Assembly: GCF_008831285.2 (NCBI RefSeq)
Contig: NC_045147.1
Coordinates: forward strand, 3,184,001 to 3,248,000
Direction of reading: 5' to 3'
DNA: 64,000 bases
DNA from: Nymphaea colorata
Lineage: Eukaryota > Streptophyta > Magnoliopsida > Nymphaeales > Nymphaeaceae
Of the stretch, positions 48,601-57,600 are shown piece by piece (the first letter of the stretch is position 1; each line of letters opens with the position of its first letter). The notes below the pieces were generated by a model. It did no database searches. It saw only the letters and a program-made list of their open reading frames with translations, and was not told the origin of the DNA. The translations under genes and the position numbers were made by a program.

Positions 48601-51600
48601 CAGGGGAGAGGGTGTCTGCCTCCTCCTCCCCTCAGAAAGTATTTGGTGTGAGGGGAAGGCAGAAGCCCTTCCTCTTCGGCCTCCCTCCAGAGGGAGGCAT
48701 CAACCTCTCCGCTTGACTGTGTACGTGTGTGTGTGTGTGTGTGTTTTTATTCTCTCTAAAGTATAACAAAGTTGTGGGCCGTCTGCATGGGCTGCAGAAG
48801 GGGCTTGGCTGTGTCCCTCCAATGGTTTCAAACTTTCACATTATTCACATGCATGTGCATTTGTATTTATTTGGTTTATAAAGCTTGTCAGTTGTAATCC
48901 TATTACAGGTGGTATGCCATTGTTGGGATCTATGATGCGGCTGTGCAACATATGTTGCAGGTTCTTGCCTGTACGCATCAGTCCTTGCCAACACAGAAGT
49001 TGTTTTTTGGTGACTTTCTCCATATTGTGCAGGCAAATATTATTCTTTTGAAGCTTCGTGTTTACCTTATTTAGCAGTAGTTCCTTTTGGATATTAAACC
49101 TGCTAGATTTATTTCAGGAGCTTCAGAAGCTTGGAAAGAAATTTGATGTGAGCAGGCTAGAAGTACCATATATTAACTTAAGTTCCTTAAAAATATCATA
49201 CGAGGACCATCGGACTTTTGCATCAGCATCTGCTGTAAGTTAATCTCCTTGTTCTTTGTTATCTGAAGAATGCTTTATTTCTACTTGGCTCATTTGTAGG
49301 CTCTTTACATGGCCGCAAACTCACAATTTAGTGTGCTATTGTTAGTGAGAAATGCTCACCTCTTCTATTTTTTGATGCAAAATTTGCATAGATTTTGTTC
49401 CTGCAATAAGCAGACAGTAACCTATATCCTGAGATGCTGAAGTTGCACTGAATTTATCATGGTTTTTTTTTTCATGTCCTGTCTGGTTTTTCTTGATCTT
49501 CACCATGTATATGCTACGTATGTATATGTATCACTATATATATATATTCATGTACTATATATTTATATTTATTGTATGTATACAGTGAATATATATGTAT
49601 AGGCCTTTTTGCAAATTTTCTTTATGTTATTTTTTCATTTTTTCCAATGGCTTTTCAGTCTTATGCAATGACTGATCTAATTGTTTGTCTAGTCCCAAGG
49701 GCTTGATTTTGGGACTAGCCCAACAGCAAGTCCTCTCTTACTTTCCTGTGTACAACTAGGGGTTGAGCCCTTTTGCATGTGACACTTTTCTAACTTTATT
49801 TCTTTAGCAAGTCTGGTGATCTATGTCCACTCTCAGTTCCCTAGGTGAACAATTTTACCCCTTCTTTCTTCCTCTCCCTGCTCTTTCTCTCTTTCCTTCT
49901 CAAGTCGTTCCTTTTTTTTTCCTCCAATGCTGTTGCTGTTGTTCTTTGTGTTTATTCATTGCTGTTTCGTCACACACAACCATCTATTCCTTTGCACAGT
50001 TGTGGTTGTCTGCTGGTTCCTAATGCTGCTTGCCCTGATTCTTGTTTAAATGTGGGCTCGTATTTGCTTGATTTGCTGTTTAAAGGGCTTTTGTTTGCTT
50101 CTCTCAAGTTCTTGTTGCTGTTTCCTCATGCATGGTCATCCACTTGCTTACACAGTTAGTTGTAGTTGTTCGCTGCTTCCTCCTAATCCTGCTTGGCCTA
50201 TTTGCTGTTGAAAAGTGTTCTCATGTTTACCATATTTACTTCTTAAAAGAAGGGCTAGTTCTCTGTTTTACAGTTTTGCCATTTTTTAAAGCTTAAATGC
50301 TATGTAGTCAAAAGAGCTAGGTGGGCATATGCTATGGACTTTAAAATCTTCTTGAAGATCTTGATCGTTGATATTTTACATGGTATGAGTGCTTAGGCTG
50401 GCTTTTAATTAAGTTGTTAAGAAGATAAATTCAAATCTTCTTGGGTACATCTGGCTTTAGTGCTTCTGAAATTTCAAGCTAGTGCATATACGGCTATACC
50501 TGTTCCAACTCAAAGTCCTGAAGCGTTTTAATCAATGGCTGTCCTTTTCTTTGAAATGGCTGAACCTCAGGCCATGCACTTTTCTATTTGTTTGAAGTTG
50601 AATGAATCAGAACTATCCCATATGGGACTGAAAACTTGAATCCATAGTGAAGATCAAGGTCTTCGGTCCTATGCTAAGGGAACCATTCTCCAACCTATAC
50701 TCAAGGTCTTCGGTCCTATGCTAAAGGAACCATTCTCCAACCTATACTCACCAAGATCATGAAGGACAAACATAGCCACAAATATCATTCTAGGGTTTTT
50801 ATTGGTGAAGTTTTTTTCGGGTATTTTTCGCAAAATTGTTCTTTTTGGGGAAAAATTCGGGAAACTCTTAGAGGTTTTTAAAAAATAAAAATTCAAAATA
50901 TTAGGTAAAAGTAAAATAAATGAGAACATAGTAAGAAGACACAAAAAAATATCTTGTTAAGATGATAAAAATAATAAAGTCATAAATAAATAATGAAACA
51001 AAAGTGGAAATGAAAAAATAAATGAAAAATCATGAAAAATTTATTTTAACATTTTTGAAAATATCACATATTTTTCCATTTTTTTCGTTTTTTCCATTAA
51101 TCTGGTGATATTTCAAAAATATTGGATATTTATGGCTATGGAGACACATTAAGATTCTCAAAGGACATAAAAGAGAATGCATTGGAGGAGTATCAGAGGA
51201 AACATGACTAGTGGGAGATGAGGAAAGCAAAAGTATCATAGGTTATTGGATTCACATTGCCATCAAAATAAGGATCAATGCAAATCTCTTCAAATTTAGG
51301 AAGGTGAAATTTGGGATTATCTCAAGAGACATGTCACACAAACTCTATTTTCAAGGAAAAAGTTAAATATTTTATGCAGGAAGATGGAAATGTGAGAAGT
51401 TATTTTACGGAGCTTTTGGTCAATGAGATGAGCTAGTCTCCCTTCAAATAAAATATGGGTGCAAAAGAAATGGGACAAAATCAATAGGAAGAATAACACC
51501 TAGTCAAATTTTATGTGATGTATTAGTCTCAAATTTAAGTGAACTAGGATCTCATTATTTTCACCTCTTGCTCTTCTTGAAGCTATGTAACATGGGTATG

Positions 51601-54600
51601 CGATACTTGTCGGCTTACTTATGTCTACATGACAGTTTATAGACACAGGTATGTTAAACCAATTGGCTTATATATGTAACATGGGTATGTGTAATGCCAT
51701 AATGGTCGGCTTACTCATGTCTGTATTGTGGTTTTTAGACCCTACTACAAAACTGCAGGAGAATAACTTTAGAAATTGCATCTGCAGAAATTTTAACAAC
51801 AGAAGATCATCTAAGATTCTCAGTAGTTAGTGGATAAGTGTGAAATCCAAATTGAATCCCAAGGACCACATTCTGATAAACCACCGTCAATAACATCATC
51901 ATAAGATCTCATTTACCAGGAAGGGCGTCATGTTGTACGTGGCCAAGCACTATATGTAGACATTCTTGTAATTATTCACATGGAAATATGTGCAAGAAAA
52001 GTGATCTACACTACCTTATTTTAGGACCTAGGCTTCTTTTGGTTCTTTACTTTTCCCATTCATTCGCCTAGTTTTTTTAATATATAAATTGTGCAAGAAG
52101 TTTGTACTAATCAACATTTTTCTGCTCCTTTTATTGTGGAGAGCTGTAAAAACATCAACAATCAAGAGCTTCAAGAAGCTCAATACAACAATGAGAAAGG
52201 TTAAAATCAGCTTATACTTATAAGGCTCACACAATGTGCACTAAGGCACAACCGAAAGCCATACAAAAGAATAGTTCTCAGTCAAGAAGTAGGCTTAGAA
52301 AAGCATAGGATACAAGAGGGGTCAATCCCTCATTATATTCAGGAAAGCAAGAGAAGGATAAATTATATACAGCTCAAATACTAAAACATGAAGTCCAAAA
52401 ACAATCAATTTTTCAAAGGTCCAAGCATATGCAATAGCCAGATGTAATTCAAGCTAAGATGAAAAAATAAACAGAAAATAAAGAAACCAAGCATTTAAGA
52501 ATTAATTATATATAAACTGAGCAGATAAGACTTAACTATAAACTGTTTTCCTTCATTTTAACAAGTCACATTATACATGCAGTTGAATAACCTGAGCAAT
52601 TAGCATAAAAAACAAGGGCTTTGAGCGACTGATTTGGGTCTAAGGGTTTAGAGCAACAAGCAGCATACTTAACATGAAAAATACACAAGCAGCTGTGAAA
52701 CCATGGTCTGACATAAACAAACAACATGATTGGAACAAAAACAAAAACTCAGGAAGGTAAATGCCAACACCAAAAACCTGTGATGTACAGGAAACACAAA
52801 GGAAAAGACAGGATTTTTCTCTATAGAGAAGGTAACCCTTTGTTTCTTGGACAAATACCTCAAACTAGAACTAAGTGAAAACATTAGAGAAAATAAAAAA
52901 AAAAGAAAAGAAAAAGAAGTCAGCTACCCTAGTGCCAAGCATGATGGGTGCTACAGGTCATTAATTCCTTGCTGGTTGTTGTCTATCGCTGGAGATGCTG
53001 CTGGTTGTCAGAGGTCGACCTACCACAGCAGTGGAAGGCTGGAGGAAGAGGAAGAAGACCTCCTTAAGGCCCAGGAGGAAAAAGAAAGTGAAGGGTTGAC
53101 ACCCTTTCACTTAAAGTTACTACTTTAAATCAATTCCTGCACTTATATGTATTGCATCTGCATTCTATGTTAACTATACTAGGTTTTCTCCATATATACA
53201 CTATTTCAGTTCTTGCTGTGTGACGGAATTGTGCTATTTATGGGCTTTTCCCAAAACCCTGGACTAATGGATCACATGGCTCTACAGTAAGTTGATTAAA
53301 GGTCCTAGGGCCTTTGATTTGTGAAGGATACTAGACTGCTGATTGCATGTTTAATCTGTGGCATAAGTTATGTATTTTCACTGTAGCAGATTAATATATT
53401 TTTTGCCTTTGCCTTACTGTAGCTTATGTTCCCATAAACTTTATGGTTGTAATCTGAAAAGCATTTTCTTATGCTGTCTATCATTAATCTATATAGGCTT
53501 GTATCAAAGAAACCATGTGGCAGTCTTTGGAGGAGGAAATGACTCCATCGGTATCTTCAGTCAGAACCAACTGGTTGGAATCTATACCAAAATCTGTCTA
53601 TGGGAAGAAGCGTGTTATGTCACCTTTATGTGTAGCAGGGGGTATAACTCATCACAAGCATATTTGCTAGGGTTTTTTCTTTCTTTTTTTTTTCCACATG
53701 CACTTTTTCCCTTTCTCATTATCATTAACACGCTGAGTCTGCTTGTATAGAAAAGTAGGATGAGATGCTAAATGTGTCGAGTGGACAACGTGGACTATTC
53801 TGGCCAGTTGGTTGAAACAATGAAATGAGAAGAAAGTCTCTTTTAAAATCTGACACCTTTACTTAAAAAAATTAATAAAATTGGATTTTTTAGTTTTTTC
53901 CTTGTGAACAATAAATACTGTTGACAATGAGGCAGTTTTTTGAATAGTAAAGAACCTGACAGTTCTTTAATTATTTTTAATATCTTTCTGGATGACAATG
54001 TAATTATGCTTTGTACCCTAATTCTCCCTTAAGGGTTAGGGTAAGTAATCAATAGATTTCGAGTTTTATTCTCTCTCCAATGGCAACATGGTATCAGAGC
54101 CTGCGCCATGATCCCTACAGTCTCCTGGCGACCATCAAACTTCCAGTGACCTCCTCTTCTCCTTCCTCTCCTCCATTCTTCTTCCGTCTGTTCTGGCCTG
54201 CTACCATCAGCAAGGAGCGTGCGTGAAGGAGTCTGCTCACGCCCAGGACCGTGCGTGAATAGACTCCAGTTGTGGATACCAACAGGAACAAGTGGCGCAG
54301 TTGTGTGGGAGTCTACGTCGTCTAAAATCTTATGGACTGACGTCGTTATATGATCAAAGCAGCCAAGTGGAGGACTGCTGGGTTAAGTACGTCTCGTGGA
54401 TATGATCATCAGACGTTATATGGTAACAATTTCGTGATATTGAGACTTTTGGTGTAGATGTTCTGCTGCCTGCACGTTAGTATACAAAAGCTAAAATCTG
54501 TTGAGTGAATTTTATTAGCTATATGTGTTCAGTTTGCACGTTTATATTATTCCTGGTTCAACAGTCTACGTAAAGTGTGCAGATATTTTGTTTTAATCTA

Positions 54601-57600
54601 TACTATGGAGCAGACGGATACGATAGTTGATATGCAAGGAGAATATAAAATATCAAGAAATCTTCTTTCATTTGGGTCAACTATGAAGCTAGATGGCTCA
54701 AACGATGAAATCTGGTTCCATGTATTTATGATGTCTGTTAAGGGGCAGAAAAAGAAACATGTTATTGAAGAGGAGGAACCCCTAAGTAAGTTAGGAAAAT
54801 ACTATACATGGGAGGAAGATAACAATATTGTTATCTCATGGATTGTGAATAGCATGCAGACACATATCACTTTTCTATTGCATATTATATCTCTTCCAAA
54901 CGTATGTGGGAATTTTTGAAGCAAACTTACTCTCACAATAAGAATATGAACAAAATTTTGCAGGTTGAAGAAGAACTTCTTAAACTCCAACAGGGCGACT
55001 CAGATATGGCCCAGTATTTTGCTTCAGTAAAATCAGCCTATGAAAGACTCAAAGCGCTACGTCCCCCATGCCAGTCATGCTACAAAACTCACTTTGAGCA
55101 GCACATGATGGAGAACTTTTTATTTGGGTTATCTCTTGATTTTGCAGTTGCCAAAGCCTAAATGTTAACTGGGCTGAAATTTCAGACCTTACTGAGACCT
55201 TTTACAGGCTAAGTCGTCTAGCTGTGACTCTCTCTCCATCCTCAACAGATGCACCCTCTTCAGCATTAGCTGTCTCAAGAGGCTGTGGGAGGGCTTCAGT
55301 AGAGGGAGAGGTTGTCGTGGTTCAGGAGGTGTACGTGGTAAATTTCAATGCACTTTCTATAGAAGACTATGTCTCATAGGTACAGGTACGGGTACAGGGA
55401 AGCGGGTATGAGTTGCCAATCTTGGTACGATGGTGCAGCGATAGTTATATATTTTTAATTAATTATATACATAAAATCAACAAAAAAGGTAACATAAATG
55501 TAAGAAACTGATGCCATTTTTGTCGTAGATATATTGTATGAAGTTAAAGAAGAAGGAGGAAGAGGCGTCAGGTTCATTTAAAGTGACATAGTTATTGTCT
55601 ATGAGAAAGGAGAAAGAACCGTACCAAGACATACCGCCATATCGGTATGGGTACGTGGGCACTTCCCACGTACCACTGTGACATTGCAGATGAGAGATTC
55701 TCTTCTATTATCGGTTGGGGTAGTGTGAAAGTTTCTGATTGTTCAACTGTGAATAACGTGTTGTGTTGTTTGCTCTTGACTTTCCCACTAACCTTCTCTC
55801 AGTTAAAGAGTTTACTCATGATTTGAACTGTAGAGTCATTTTTGATCTTGGTTCGTGTTGGTTTTAGGACTTGCAGACTGCGAGGATGATTGGTAGAAGC
55901 TATGAACAAGGGGGAGTCTATTTTCTATCCGAGCCCGTGGGTACAACTGCTACCTCAGTCCCGTCCACACCTACCAGTCTTCAGTGGCATCTTAGACTTG
56001 GGCATTCATCAGTGTCAAAACTTCGTTACTTGTTTCCTCAACTTTCTATATCAGAGTCACTCCAGTGCGAAGCCTGTCAACTTGGGAAGCACACTAGGAG
56101 TAGTTTTCCTTCAAGTCCAAGTCCTTCAAGTCATAGTATGTTTGATTTACTTCATGTCGATGTGTGGGGGCCTAGCCGTACTGCTAGCAGGTTTAAATTT
56201 TGCTATTATCTTGTCGTAGTTGATGATTTCTCTTGTGTTAGTTGGGTTTTCTTGTTGAAGGAACGTTCTGCAGCTATATGTATGTGAGTCGTCATCATAG
56301 TATATATTAGTAGTCAAGGAGTTATGAGTTAAGGGGGGTTTAGAGTTGGGTCTACCGGGTCTGTCATAGACTTAGTATGTAATGAACCCAATGCAATCGA
56401 GCTGTATATAACCCGAAGGGGGGGTTAACCTAAAGGGTATCAAGGATAATCACAGAAGGCTGGGCTTTCTGGCGGCTAGGTCGCTTGAGTCTTGTCGCTG
56501 GCTAAGAGTTCTGTGCTCTTAAGTAGCCTAGTGTTTCCTCTTGTACTTCAAAATCTTATTATTGAAATGAAGACTGAATTTGGAGTTTTTGTTAAGTCTG
56601 TTCGCACTAACAATGCTTTGGAATTCAAATTATCCAATCTATTACAATTTCACTCAAAACATAGAGTTGTTCCTCAATTCACCTGTCCACATACCTCACA
56701 ACAAAATGGCGTTGCAAAGAGAAAGCACCGACATTTGTTAGAAGTTGCTCGTACTCTCATGATACAGAGCCATGTACCATCTTATTTTTGGGGGGATGCG
56801 ATCCTAACTACGTGTTATCTTATTAATCGCCTACCGTCCTAATCTATACTTAACAAAATTCCAATTCAAATGTTGTACCCTAATCGCCCATTGTTTTAAA
56901 CTCCGTCTCGTGTATTTGGTTGCTCGTGCTATGTTCATATCCTTGGCCCAAAGCGAGATAAACTTGCTACCCAAGCCCAAAAATGTGTCTTCATTGGTTA
57001 TCCCAAGAACCAACAAGGCTACAAGTGCTTTGATCCTATCACCCAGAAAGAGTATGTCAGTGCGGACGTCACATTCTTTGAGTCCTGTCCATATTTGCCA
57101 CGCCCATCCTTTCCTGCTTATGTCCCTTCCAAGTCCGCCATCACCATCCCAGAGTCGTTTTTTTGGATCCTCCTTTGGTCTACTCTCGTCGACAAGGTCT
57201 CTCACATGGCTCTCCTCCATCATCTTTTCCTGAGGTAAGTGTGCCTGATTCCTCACCTCCGGTTATCTCTGACTCACAGGATCTCCCTATTGCCTTGTGG
57301 AAGGGCAAACCTCAATGCACCATCCAACCCATTCCACCATTTCCATGAATCCGTGATTGCACCTACATGATGGGCAGTCAAAACATGTAGAATCTAAGGC
57401 GTATAGATCTTTAGTTGGAAAGCTTCTTTATGTTATAGTTACAAGACCGGATATTAGTTTTGCTATGGGGAAGCTGAGTCACTTTATGAAAAAACCAATG
57501 AAGATCCATTGGGAAGTTGCATTGATGATACTCAAATACTTAAAATCTTTTCATGGTAAAGGATTACTATTCAAGAAAGGGAAAACCTTAGATGTCCAAG

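Larger units (their letters stand above)
49235..53496 (+). other. TRAPPC8: TRAPPC8 intron 16 (4262 bp)
   Basis: Contains copy 2 of the dispersed repeat (49876-50344), a 47-bp tandem duplication (50655-50748) and long AT-rich stretches. No exon is required here by the alignment. Confidence 0.8.

Noticed and set aside
56831-57256. Minus-strand ORF of 141 codons
   Set aside because: Antisense to the copia integrase-RT linker of element 2.
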